Of a stretch of DNA of 64,000 nt, positions 1-10,556 are shown piece by piece. Under the pieces are notes generated by a model. The model saw nothing but the letters and a program-made list of their open reading frames with translations, was not told the origin of the DNA and made no database searches. The stretch's first letter is position 1, and each line of letters starts with the position of its first letter. The DNA is from Lactarius indigo (lineage: Eukaryota; Basidiomycota; Agaricomycetes; Russulales; Russulaceae), in the NCBI GenBank assembly GCA_025766275.1, contig JAFKAC010000001.1, forward strand, positions 2,666,001-2,730,000, given 5' to 3'. The translations under genes and the position numbers were made by a program.

Positions 1-972
1 AGGGAAGCGCATGCCTGGGGGAGGGCCCATCATAGCAAAAGCAGCGGGATCAAACCTGTCAAATGCATGAGATTATGCATTCAGCGTGTAAGCGAAGAGC
101 GTACGGCGGATATGGTGGGGGATATGGACCTGGCCGACTAGGCCCAGGGTCATTGGGATCCAAAGGCGGGGCGGGAACGTATTGTGCTGGACTTTCGTAC
201 TGCGGCTGTACGGCTTGCTGCTGATATTCCTCGTCGTCCTCTGTAGGTCTGCTTTGCCCTCTACGAGCTTTGGGCTTCTTCTTTCGCACACGATGCACGC
301 CCGTGCGCGGATCAACATTGTCATTGACAGTCCAGTACGACCCTTTGCCTCGATCCGTCAAAGGACGAGGGACTTTTTCAAAGCACGGATTCAGGGATAG
401 ATTGTGGCGAACGGAGTTCTGAAAAGGGGTAAGAGCGGTCAGATTGTGCTCAGCATGAGTTTGTCCACGGGCGAAAATAAAGAGGCGACATCACGGCCAC
501 GTTCGTCTAGCGTATCGGTTTAGAAATCGTGCTCACCTTCCATCCCGATGGCGCAGTGCGGAAATAAGGAAACTAGAACGAGGGCGGGAGATTAGCATTC
601 ATCAAACTCGTTGACTAACGCCACATACCCGACTTTCGATAGCGTAGTATATGTCCTCTAATAATAATCTTTGGTTCGGAGACCCTTTGATTGCATAACT
701 GCGCGTAAAAGGATAGGAGTGGGTTCCGTGCCGTGAGAATGTAGCACAATCAACGAAGACCCATACGCTTACCGAATGAGAGTTGAGTACGGGTAGAAAG
801 GTTTACTACCAGGCGGACCATCTCGAAGAGAATCCAACGTGATAGGAAGTCCACCATTGACATCGTTCGGCGGCTCAGGGTAGTAGGCGTTGGCCTGCAT
901 GTCGGGATGCCCGGGAGGTAGCATGTTCGGTGGCATCACTGCCTGTTGCTGAGACGGCTGGGAAATTTCCAT
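1..972 (-). CDS. Forkhead-box transcription factor, cut by the left edge
   Basis: A winged-helix DNA-binding domain is spread over five exons: complement(join(<1..55,105..418,537..572,629..698,773..972)). Reading order shows [43 protein letters not shown], then [16 protein letters not shown] and GKGSYWTV, which is the full forkhead core including the recognition helix (NSVRHNLS). All splice phases agree, and introns are 49-118 bases. After the domain comes a basic stretch ([12 protein letters not shown], possibly a nuclear signal) and a Pro/Gln/Tyr-rich tail that continues past base 1. The first ATG in frame is at 972; an upstream 5' exon is possible because an AG acceptor lies just before it. 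Family knowledge: fungal forkhead factors control cell-cycle or developmental genes. The subtype (Fkh2, Sep1, Fhl1 or other) cannot be told. It is transcribed away from the Tim17-like gene. Confidence 0.9.
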
Positions 973-1472
973 ATTCACACGCTGTTGTGTTCAAGAACGT
1001 TTGACAGAATATTTGTCGCAAGTAGACAGTAGATATGGCAGCGGGAGGACGAACGAAAGGGATGGTTATGACCGCAACAAGGAACGATGGTTGTGTGCTT
1101 ACGTCATGCTATCCGTATTGAAAGACCAGGTCCGCACGGACCAAGTGACTCGTCGTCGTCGTTTGAGACATTGACAAGGTAGAGGACGTTGAAGACGATG
1201 GAGGCGACAAAAGCGACGAAAGAAAAGACGCTAGTGGCCGTGCAAGGTGTACAAACTCTTGACGACACCAGAAAACAAAAAGCAAGCATGGTATACAGAC
1301 AGCAACACAGACAAATTGTGCCCTCGGCAACTGTACGACACAACACAAATACAGCGACACTTCTCATACCACTATACCACCGACGTCACTGAGGTACTGA
1401 GGCCTTTACGCTGTTATCGTATCGTTGTGGTGTGAGTCAACCCACCACATATACAGCCGAGCACCGCGGTCC
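973..1472. other. Divergent intergenic region, forkhead / Tim17-like
   Basis: About 500 bases separate the two divergent start codons. I see no conserved coding signal. The minus ORF at 1104-1367 is Cys/Val-rich and low in complexity, with nothing to support it. The region presumably holds both promoters and 5' leaders. Confidence 0.5.
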
Positions 1473-2050
1473 ATGTCTCGTCAACTGTCCCAGAATCCTG
1501 ATCCTAATGAATCGTATTCGATCCATCTCGAAATTCCACCACGCTTCTACCTCCTTCCGGGAGGGGCCATGTGCGTAGGAACCGCAATCGGGCTAGTACG
1601 GGGATCCCGAACTGCAGGGTTGCGCTTCCTTGCAGAAAATGCGCATAGACCACCAAAGACAGTGCAGGGATGGTATTTTTATAACAAGACAAAGAATTAT
1701 AGGATGATGTTGGGTGGGTTAAGCAAGGCTGGAACCGATGCGGCAAAGCTAGGTTTCACGGCGCTTGCCTGGGTAACTTTCGAAGAGGGGCTACACCAAG
1801 TTGGGTTGGACGACTTAGGGGAAGTTGGAGCGGGAATAGGAACTGCAGGCATTTTTGCCGGCGTCTGTAAGTGAGGCACAGCTTCGAATTAATGGGCGTT
1901 CTGAAGATAAGCCCAGATCGACTTCCATGGAGAACAGCGTCTCGAGTGGGGATACTGGGTCTGCTCGTTGGAATTACAATGAAAACAATACGGTGGGGGA
2001 AGGAGCGACTGGCAGAAGAGGCTCACACACGCGAGGAAGCGCGCCAATGA
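1473..2050 (+). CDS. Small Tim17/Tim22-like membrane protein, conserved in fungi
   Basis: Model join(1473..1866,1917..2050), 175 residues, with one 50-base intron (GT..cccAG, phase 1). The start is set at 1473 (MSRQLSQNP) rather than the in-frame ATG at 1425, whose extra residues look like leader. The protein has a Pro-rich N-terminus and then several Gly/Ala-rich hydrophobic segments (GGAMCVGTAIGLVRG, a central WVTFEEG block, GEVGAGIGTAGIFAG), and after the intron YRLPWRTASRVGILGLLVG. Regularly spaced small-residue helices of this type are typical of the Tim17/22/23 family of mitochondrial inner-membrane proteins. The tail is charged (KERLAEEAHTREEA). Location in the mitochondrial membrane is an inference. 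The family call is tentative; the gene itself is well supported by the intron phase and the continued hydrophobic pattern. Confidence 0.6.
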
Positions 2051-2646
2051 CCATTCGTTGGCAAAAGAGCCGCAATCCGCGACGATACCGTATCATAACG
2101 GTATCACAACGGATGATCCACCCACCGGTTGGTGGCAGAGCGGTGCAAAGCTAGTGGAGTCGAGCTGTTATCTACAGTGCAATTAAAAACATCTTCACAC
2201 TCCCCGCCCTGTTCTACTTTCCAACGATGAGTTGCGTGCAAAGACCGACAGCACCGCCAGCGTCAGCCAAGAAATTCCCCGCTTTTTCTTTCGTGGCCAC
2301 GGTCACCAAGCATTGGCCCACACCATTCACAAATGCAAGCTTGACCCTGAAAGGGAGCGACCGAGTGGGGTTTCAAGAAAAAGCGACCATCGCATGCGGA
2401 TACCAGGACAAAGAGGCCATATCGACATGTCCACCACTAAAACTGTCGCTACTGCCTTCGCCTTCGCCGTCACCGCCACCTTCGGTTACAGTCGCAGTCG
2501 CGGTTGCAGACAAATCGAGTCGAAGAAGCGCGAGAGTGAAAGGCCGGGCTAGCCCCCACCATTGGCTCTTACAGGTTCCGTCTCTTTCCGTTAATGGTTC
2601 GGAGGCTACGCCAGTAGGGCCGCTATCCCCACCATCGGTCACCAGC
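2051..2646. other. Upstream region of SCH9 copy 1
   Basis: About 600 bases. An open frame from 2227 is in phase with the SCH9 start at 2647, giving a possible 140-residue extension, but its composition is irregular and copy 2 has no counterpart. I treat it as promoter plus leader. Similarity to copy 2 begins only about 28 bases before the ATG. Confidence 0.5.
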
Positions 2647-5069
2647 ATGAACTTAACCACGACCGCTCATCCAACAACCCTCACCCTTCATGCTCCCGAT
2701 TTCGACATGCAATCCCCTCCTGTCAATCGTTCCTCTCGTTCCCGCTCCCCTCCTCCCACTATACTCCCCTCCTCCCCCTCACGTCAACCTCAACCATCTC
2801 AAACTCCTTCCTCTAGCTCTTCAAAGGGCCAGATTCACGTAAAGCTCATCTCCGCCCGCGGTCTCAACGTCCCGTCCCTCGATTCCCGTCCCTACGTCGT
2901 CGTCGTTTTCGAGAACAACGAATTCGTCAGCAGAGATCCGACCGACGAAGGTGATAAAGAAGTCAGGGGCATCGCGACAAACCTTTCCCGCACATCTTCT
3001 TCCATCGCTATCAGCGCTCTTGGTGCCATTGGATCCAAAGCTGTTGTACAAGAAGCCGCTCTCCGTACGCGCCGTCAGTCTCCCGTATCGAGTTCTTCGT
3101 CGAACTCGGCCAAGTCCTCGCTTTCCGTTCCGGCTGTTTCGGGTTCAAGGACTCCGTCCAATGGATTACTTGGGCGCATATCTGCCCATAACCCTGTCTG
3201 GAAGCACGAGGTTTCTTTGTAAGTGGGACATCTTCTCGAGAGCCTGGGTCGTCCTAATGACGCCTTCTCTCGCCGACCCTTCATAGCGACGTAACTTCTG
3301 AGGAGTCCACGATCCAGTTCAATATCTACGATCGTGCATATGAGGAACACGGCTTCATGGGCTCTGTCCAGGTCCGGCCCACCCTAGTTCACGATCACAC
3401 CGTAGATCAGTGGTACAAGTATGTCATGCGTATCTTGCCACCCCCAACCCTCTGATGCCTCTCAAGACTCGGCCCCTACGAAAATGAACCTAATATCACC
3501 GGAGAAATCCGTATTCAAATAACGTTTGAGCAGTACAAGGTGGGTCCTCCGTCCTTCTCTCGAGGTTGCGTGTCATCCCCAATGCTCATCGGACTAACAG
3601 TCGAAACGTTCGTTGGTTCCACGGGACTTTGAGTTCCTCAAACTCATCGGAAGGGGAACATTCGGCCGGGTCTTCCAAGTCAGGAAGAGAGACACGAAGC
3701 GCATATATGCCATGAAAGTCCTGTCAAAGAAGGAGATTATTGCCAAGAAAGAAGTTGCCCACACGATCGGCGAACGGAAAATCTTGCAACGGTCACTGGA
3801 CTCGCCGTTCCTAGTTGGGCTCAAATTCAGCTTCCAGACCGACTCAGATCTCTATCTCGTAACGGATTTCAAGAGTGGGGGCGAATTATTTTGGCATCTC
3901 CAAAAGGAAACCCGATTCAGTGAAGAACGAGCACGGTTTTACATCGCCGAATTGGTCCTCGCTCTGGAGCACCTCCATAAGTACGATATCGTATACCGGT
4001 GGGTGGCCTCCCGCTTACCGTCCTGATCTCAATCTCATATCAAATCAAGAGATTTAAAACCAGAAAACATTCTCCTTGATGCGACTGGTCACGTGGCTCT
4101 CTGCGATTTTGGATTATCAAAACCCGATCTGGGGGCTGACGAGTTAACTAACACATTCTGTGGGACCACCGAATATCTTGCACCGGAGGTCTTGCTCGAT
4201 GAGCACGGTTACTCAAAACTCGTCGATTTTTGGTCTCTGGGTGTTTTACTTTTCGAGATGTGCTGCGGTTGGAGTCCATTCTATGCCGAAGACACTCAAC
4301 AAATGTACAAGAACATTTGTTTCGGCAAGATTCGTTTCCCTAGAGGTGTTATCAACGAAGATGGGAAGCAATTCGTCAAGGGGGTAAGCTAGCTATCGAC
4401 TCCAAGTATATTTCAAGCGCTAACGTGGGTACTTCGTAGCTTCTGAATCGTAACCCGAAACACCGATTAGGTGCTCAACGGGATGCGGCAGAACTCAAGG
4501 AGCATCCCTTCTTTAAGACCATTGATTGGGACGCGCTTGCGCGAAAGCAGGTGACGCCGCCGTTCAAGCCTGTGGTAGAGTCAGATGAATCGACGGCAAA
4601 TTTCGACCCCGAGTTCACATCGGCGGATATCTCACAGATCGGCTTAGCTGGCGAGTTGAAGTTGGACGATGACGACCCTTCAGAGGCCTGGGTCTCGCAG
4701 TCGGTCTCTGGTGGTCAGATGTACACACCGCACGGTCCGCTGGGCAGCGATCGTCCTCCCACATCGTCTTCCGTTGGAATTACGATCCAGAAAAAGAAAC
4801 GTGGACACGATCTCTCATCCAGCCCCCCTCTCACGAATAGCGTCCAGGAGAACTTTCGCGGTTTCACATATTCCGGGGAGGCCGAAAGTCTCATTGCGCG
4901 TGCGGTGACTCGACTCACTGTAAAAGACAACCGTGAGGACGCCGTAGCCGACGACGACGCAACCTACCCGACGACTGACGACGAGACACTAGACTCGAGC
5001 ACACACGCCGGCCGCTATTCGAAGCGGAACGGACATTTCAGCGATTTTGACGACGATATGAATCTCTGA
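2647..5069 (+). CDS. SCH9: SCH9-type C2-domain AGC kinase, copy 1 (intact)
   Basis: Model join(2647..3218,3287..3418,3467..3539,3601..3998,4050..4383,4440..5069), 712 residues, all phases consistent. A Ser/Pro-rich N-terminus leads into a C2 domain (from GQIHVKLISARGL, about residue 61) and an AGC kinase domain from about 270: glycine loop GRGTFGRVF, lysine in YAMKVL, alpha-C Glu in TIGERKIL, YRDLKPEN, DFGLSKPD, and the PDK1-type loop TFCGTTEYLAPE. The C-terminal tail carries a TP site (MYTPHGP) and the hydrophobic motif FRGFTY at about 642-647. C2 plus AGC kinase plus this motif is the Sch9/Sck architecture. In yeast Sch9 is a direct TORC1 target that promotes ribosome production and restrains Rim15, whose orthologue lies 11 kb away here. 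The start is chosen because copy 2 shares this ATG. Akt/Ypk-like assignment is less likely because of the C2 domain. Confidence 0.92.
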
Positions 5070-5626
5070 CCACTCACGCTCTCGTGCTCATCTCATCCTA
5101 TTTGCTTTTTTTTTTTGTCTTACTGGTGATCCACTTGTCTTGGCCAATTCACTTTATATTCCACGCATCACTTCATCCGCAATCATTTTCCATAATCTAT
5201 GCCCACATTGCATCGGTATAGCATAAACTGTACAACACCGAACAATGATCTTTATATATCCTCCCCTCCCAGTTCGTTTCACGCATAGTTTTGTAATGTA
5301 TCGCGCCACATGTGGCGTGTCATTGCGCTGAAATCAAAACTGGCCCACACACTACAATATTTTGTAATAATAATCACCTTATCTCTTGATATGTGTGTGT
5401 ATCGAGTATGTTTGACCGACGTTGTATCATAGTGCTTAAGGCCTAAAGTACTATCACAGAATTCGCGGGATATGCCCCCCTTGAATTTGAGGCCCTGCTT
5501 GGGGGCTGGGTTGAGAAAGCTAAAGCGGCCACTACTAGCTACATAGCTACACTAATAGGACTGGTGCCCGATTGATCTGGTCTTAGATGAAGTCAGTTCT
5601 GGTAATTAAGTCGAAGTAGAACATAA

Positions 5627-5850
5627 CATGTGTTGTTGCCTCTTAAGTCTCGATGAATGAGCCATAGGATTCCTGTATCTGGGTGCAGTTGGCGACGATC
5701 ACATCGGGAGCCGGACTGAACTTTGGATTGAGGTTATCATTTTTCTTATGGTTAACACCCAATCCTATCCTATCCTAGACAGGTCCTAAATAACTCCGAA
5801 TACATGTAGGATAGGAAAATGTAGGATGTAGGCTTATGGGAAGTCACCCA
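5627..5850. repeat. Copy-1-specific ~220 bp insertion in the duplicated flank
   Basis: Unit 2 runs directly from gtagaacataa to aataaactatg (about 11080-11104), whereas unit 1 has about 220 extra bases between the same flanks. Inside are iterated GGATA motifs in both orientations: cctatcctatccta near 5765 and taggatagg near 5809. They could pair as a foldback. No clear terminal repeats or target duplication beyond a possible ATAA. It is either an insertion in unit 1 or a deletion from unit 2. Confidence 0.5.
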
Positions 5851-6061
5851 ATAAACTATGGTATGCATGCATCTCGGACACAACCATTTTTACCTACCAA
5901 CTTCCCTGTCAACATGGGGACGCCCGTGTTTTATCAAAAGAAGGTCGCCTGGGTAGTTCCGCCAAAGTTGGACGTTAACAACTGCATTTGTATTACACTT
6001 TTTGCAAAACGTTAGCGGGCATCCACGAGAAATAACAAGACGGGGCGAAGAGGGTTGTGCA

Positions 6062-6250
6062 AGCTCGAGCTACTAATCGTCGAGCCTCTTGCAATCTGGC
6101 CGAGCCAGAGTAGCGCCATCTTGTAGGTAATATTTGTCTACCAAGGATCTTGCCGAGGATGGTCGTGTGTACAATAGGCTCTGCCTCGTGGGTCGACCAT
6201 ACCATCCACCAACGCCTTGGAGCCGATATGTAAATCTGTACATACTATCA
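6062..6250 (-). pseudogene. Remnant of the AIM32-like gene, 3' end only
   Basis: The reverse strand still encodes STHEAEPIVHTTILG, matching STHEVEPIVHTTILGG in the last exon of the intact gene (11316-11480). The SARLQEA region is also recognisable at nucleotide level. Small insertions, a changed stop and lost frame show decay, and no upstream exons are present. It is the expected by-product of a tandem duplication whose breakpoint fell inside AIM32. Confidence 0.8.
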
Positions 6251-6833
6251 TGTCAACTACGTCCAGTGTTGCCGCGAGTTGATGCGGTCCGAGTCGTGTT
6301 GCTAACTCAATACCAACTCTAACTACTAATAGGGAGAAACAGTGGCGACTGAGTGCCGTCTATTGGGGGACAAGAGGGGGTTTAGATACAATGGGATCTG
6401 TACCTATGCAAATTGAGCCAGTGAGGCAGAGGAAGTGTCCATGATGCGATCTGGTGAGAGTGAGAAATGAGCAACAGAGTGTATGCGCGTATGAGGTAAG
6501 AGAGGAGATGGAGGAAGAGCGATGGGATTGCGAAACGTCTGACCGGGACTGAATGGTCCCCGTCGCGGCGCGCAAACTGTGCGACTGTGGCACTTCCAAC
6601 ATATTCGGCTCATGAGTACATGAGTCTACACTCTATGGCCCCACAGCAACAGCGCCACTTACTGCAATCATGTTGGAACGTGCACTGACGGCGCTGGAAA
6701 TTGCACTCGATGGGGTTGGTTATCTGATGGGGCTGTGCACAACTGCTTGCATCCAAGGCACGGTAATCTTCGAGTTGACCTATTCAGTTGACGCTCCTAT
6801 AGGCATTGTCCACGACTCGCTGGTGGTCCTGCC

Positions 6834-8201
6834 ATGACACACCATCACACTTTTCGCGATCAACTCGCAATCGCGTATCCTGCTTTCGGCCACGCCTTAT
6901 GGGAGCCGGACCCGGGAAAACAGGCCCCCCCCGTTGAGGTTGGTGACGTCGGTTTCATTCGTGACGGCAAATTCCACCGCCTATTCAATGCTCTGCTCCC
7001 TGCAAATCATCCGTCTCATGAAAGCCGCGGCGTACCAGAGGACCATGAACAACTTCAGCCCCGCTTACGAGATCATATCGACCGTGGGATCCTCAATCCC
7101 AATAATTTCTACTCTCACGGGATCACCGTGGTATCTGGTGGATTAGAGGCACTCATCCCAGGGTAATCGGATTGTGTATCCAATTTCTAAACCGCCTCCC
7201 TGACAGTTCTTCAGGTCAATCGGCTCTGCGGAATTATCATTTTCATGCACAAGGAAGCATGGTGCCGTATTATCCCTTCCAGTGACCGCTCAACGTGAGG
7301 ACACTCTCACACGGGGTCATTTCCGCAAATGGATTACCAGGCATATCGACTCTTGGTTTTCCTTCACGCAAGAGCTTGGGCTGGGGATAGAGATGGAAGA
7401 TATAGTTCTAGTCACTGGGTGTCATCGTACAAGATCTTGGAGTAATATCGCTTTCAACGATATTCAGACAGATGCACGGTTATCTCTTGGGGTTGAAGTC
7501 GCCGGTGCTTTGGGAGCGAGCGTCAATTGGCGAGTTTCGAGCCACCGCATTCAAGGAGCAGTGCTTGGTCACCGCCCAAATGGTGAGGTGTGTGTCATGC
7601 AATTTGCAAGGACACGGATACTGAAAAATTTCTACATGCACCCTTAGAACTTACCTGAAGATCAATGCATATTTATCCGAGGGTTCCGTGTCAAACGTAT
7701 TTTCGGCATAATTCCGTGGATCAGAGCAGCGGCGGAACCCAATCCAGATACACGCGGGAACGACCCTGACCCGGAGATGGAGATGGAAGTAGTCCCAATA
7801 CCTGGTGTTACGGAGGTGAGATTACTCTTTTTGACTCCCTAGTATTCACTGTGCGTTCAAAGTACCGGGATCCCCTGCTTGTACTGTTAGATTATATCGC
7901 CCAAGTGAGCGTCGTGGATCCATGCCACGTCTTTACTACTAACCGCGTTAATTCTGACGTGGGCGGTGCAGCGGGCGCCACATTGCGATATGGCTCTCGT
8001 TCACGACGACGACTTGGAACGAATTCTGGGAGTCGGCGATAGGACTGTGAGTGAGGACTGTGTATAAGCATTATCATTGATTTTCCATGTCCATAGTCTA
8101 TGGAAACCCTCCAACCCGGCGGCAATTCGATAATGGATTTACTCGAAAGGTTGATACCTGAGATCGGGGTCATGTCCGGTGAGCACTGGCCAGTAACATG
8201 A
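6834..8201 (+). CDS. Orphan protein of an Agaricomycete-type family, between the SCH9 copies
   Basis: Model join(6834..7162,7215..7587,7648..7815,7863..7904,7972..8046,8097..8201), 363 residues, six exons with consistent phases and no stops. Blocks include LAIAYPAFGHALWEPDPG, VGDVGFIRDGKFHRLFN, WITRHIDSWFSFTQELGLG, DIVLVTGCHRTRSW, VAGALGASVNWRVSS, FRVKRIFGIIPWIRAAAEP and a C-terminal DMALVHDDDLERILG. I recognise this from memory as a lineage-specific family of uncharacterised proteins common in mushroom-forming fungi; no biochemical role is known to me. No signal peptide or membrane segment is evident. It sits on the same strand as both kinases and ends 248 bases before SCH9 copy 2. With five introns it is not a retrocopy. 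I do not assign a function. Confidence 0.75.
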
Positions 8202-8449
8202 CACTTTCCGGCGACTTTCATTGTAACGTCGGCACCAAGATTCTCTGCCCTCCAATGACCAAAGTCCAAGAACAGATACGGAGCACACGACTGTGGCGAT
8301 GCTTTCTGAGCAGCTCAAAAGTTTAGGTGAACTTTCAAACATTTCTTGGTGGTAGCACCGCTTAGCAGGGACTAACCACTACGACAGACCCCACGGCCTC
8401 CATTCCGTTACTTTCTTTTGAGCCGCTAACCCCACCGTCGGTCACCACC

Positions 8450-10556
8450 ATGAACTTAACCACGACTACTCACCCAACAGCCCTCGCCCTTCAAGCTCCC
8501 AATTTCGACATGCAACCCCCTCCTGTCAATCGTTCCTCTCGTTCCAGTTCCCCTCCTACTACACTCCCCTCTTCCTCACGTCTCCTTCAGTCCCAGCCTC
8601 TTCAAACCCCTGCTTCCTCTAGTATTTCAAAGGGCCAGATTCACGTAAAGCTCATCTCCGCCCGCGGTCTCAACGTCCCATCCCTCGATTCCCGTCCCTA
8701 CGTCGTCGTCGTTTTCGAGAACAACGAATTCGTCAGCAGAGATCCGACCGACGAAGGTGACGAAGAAGTCAAGGGCATCTCGAACAACCTGTCCCACACT
8801 TCTTCCATCGCTATCAGCGCTCTTGGTGCCATTGGACCCAAGGTTGTTGTACAAGAAGCTGCTCTGCGCACGCGCCGTCAGTCTCCCGCGCCGAGTCCTT
8901 CGCTTAACTCGGCCACATCCTCGCTTCCAGTCCCGGCTGTTTCGGGTTCAAGGACACTACCCACTGGGTTTCTTGGGCGCATGTCTGCCCAGGACCCTGT
9001 CTGGAAGCACGAGGTTTCTTTGTAAGTTGGTCATCTTCTCAGGAGCTTGGGTCGTCCTAAAGATGCATTCTCCCGCCAACCCCTTCATAGCGATGTGACT
9101 TCTGAGGAGTCCACGATCCAGTTCAATATCTACGATCGTGCAGGCGAGGAACACGGCTTCATGGGTTCTGTCCAGGTCCGGCCCACCCTAGTTCACGATC
9201 ACACCGTAGATCAGTGGTATACGTATGTCATACATATCTTGCCGCCCCCAACCCTCTGATGTTTGTCAAGACTTGGTCCCTACGAAAATGAACCTAATAT
9301 CACCGGAGAAATCCGTATTCAAATAACATTTGAGCAGTACAAGGTGAGTCCTCCGTCTTCCTCTCAAAAATCCTCAATGCTCATCGGACTAGCAATCGAA
9401 ACACTCACTGGTTCCACGAGACTTTGAGTTCCTCAAACTCATCGGAAGGGGAACATTCGGCCGGGTCTTCCAAGTCAGGAAGAGGGACACGAGGCGCATG
9501 TATGCCGTGAAAGTCCTGTCAAAGAAGGAGATTATTGCCAAGGAGGTTATCGGCGACCGTAAAATCTTGCAACGGTCACTGGACTCGCCGTTCCTAGTTG
9601 GGCTCAAATTCAGCTTCCAGACCGATACAAACCTCTATCTTGTAACGGATTTCAAGAGTGGGGGCGAATTATTTTGGCATCTCCAAAAGGAAACCCGATT
9701 CAGTGAAGAACGAGCACGGTTTTACATTGCCGAATTGGTCCTCGCTCTGGAGCACCTCCATAAGTACGATATCGTATACCGGTGGGTGGCCTCCCGCTTG
9801 CCGTCCTGATCTCAATCTCATATCCAATCAAGAGATTTAAAACCAGAAAACATTCTCCTTGATGCGACTGGTCACGTGGCTCTCTGCGATTTTGGATTAT
9901 CAAAACCCGATCTGGGGGTTGACGAGTTAACCACCACATTCGGAGGGACCATCGAATATTTTGCACCGGAGGTCTTGCTCGACGAACATGGTTACTCAAA
10001 ACTGGTTGATTTCTGGTCTCTGGGCGTTTTGCTTTTCGAGATGTGCTGTGGATGGAGCCCATTCTACGCTGAAAACACTCAACAAATGTACAAGAACATT
10101 TGTTTCGGCAAGATTCGTTTCCCTAGAGGTGTTATCAACGAAGATGGGAAGCAATTCGTCAAGGGAGTAAGCAGCTATCAACTCCAAACCCTTATCAAGT
10201 ACTAACATGCGGGTACTTTGTAGCTTCTGAATCGTAACCCGAAACACCGATTAGGTGCTCAACGGGATGCGGCAGAACTCAAGGAGCATCCCGTCTTTAA
10301 AACCATCAATTGGGACGCGCTTGCGCGAAAGCAGGTGACGCCGCCGTTCAAGCCTGTGGTAGAGTCGGATGAATCGACGGCAAATTTCGACCCCGAGTTC
10401 ACATCGGCGGATATCCCACAGATCGGCATAGCTGGCGAATTAAACTTGGACGGTGACGAGCCTTCAGAGGCCCAGGAGGCCGAGAGTCTCATTGCGCATG
10501 CGGTGACTCGACTCACTGTAAAAGACAATCGCGAGAACGCCATAGCCGACGACTAA
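8450..10556 (+). CDS. SCH9-type kinase, copy 2: lacks hydrophobic motif and altered in helix alpha-C
   Basis: Model join(8450..9021,9091..9222,9271..9343,9393..9781,9833..10166,10224..10556), 610 residues. The same C2 and AGC kinase layout as copy 1 is still open. Differences: before alpha-C, KKEVAHTIGERK of copy 1 reads KEVIGDRK, losing four residues and changing the alpha-C Glu to Asp; the activation segment reads TTTFGGTIEYFAPE instead of TNTFCGTTEYLAPE; the tail lacks the 63-residue block from Trp587 to Gly649 of copy 1, which holds the TP site and FRGFTY. A stop then falls after IADD, about 30 residues early. The acceptor of intron 3 has changed from CAG to CAA and is replaced by a TAG three bases upstream, in frame. 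The lysine, HRD-type and DFG motifs remain. Either a dominant or hypomorphic paralogue or a gene in decay; the intact frame favours expression. Confidence 0.8.

Larger units (their letters stand above)
2619..6250. repeat. Segmental duplication, unit 1
   Basis: This unit runs from just before the SCH9 start codon through the kinase, its 3' flank and a remnant of AIM32. It matches unit 2 (from 8422) at high nucleotide identity in exons and introns and with scattered indels in the flank. The two start codons are 5803 bases apart. The left boundary is sharp, near the shared gccgct before the ATG. The right boundary fades after about 6250, within the AIM32 remnant. Confidence 0.85.
5070..6833. other. 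Long intergenic region between SCH9 copy 1 and the orphan gene
   Basis: The region holds a T-rich stretch just after the SCH9 stop (about 5105-5117), duplicated 3' flank, a copy-1-specific block (about 5627-5850) and an AIM32 remnant (about 6062-6250). From about 6300 to 6833 I see no coding signal and no match to unit 2. Confidence 0.7.

Noticed and set aside
1104..1367. Reverse ORF rich in Cys, Val and Leu
   Set aside because: Low complexity, overlaps a second open frame, no splice continuity and no family feature. Probably promoter DNA of the divergent pair.
2227..2646. In-frame N-terminal extension of SCH9 copy 1
   Set aside because: Composition is irregular, copy 2 has no counterpart, and both copies share the ATG at 2647/8450. 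Transcript data could reopen this.
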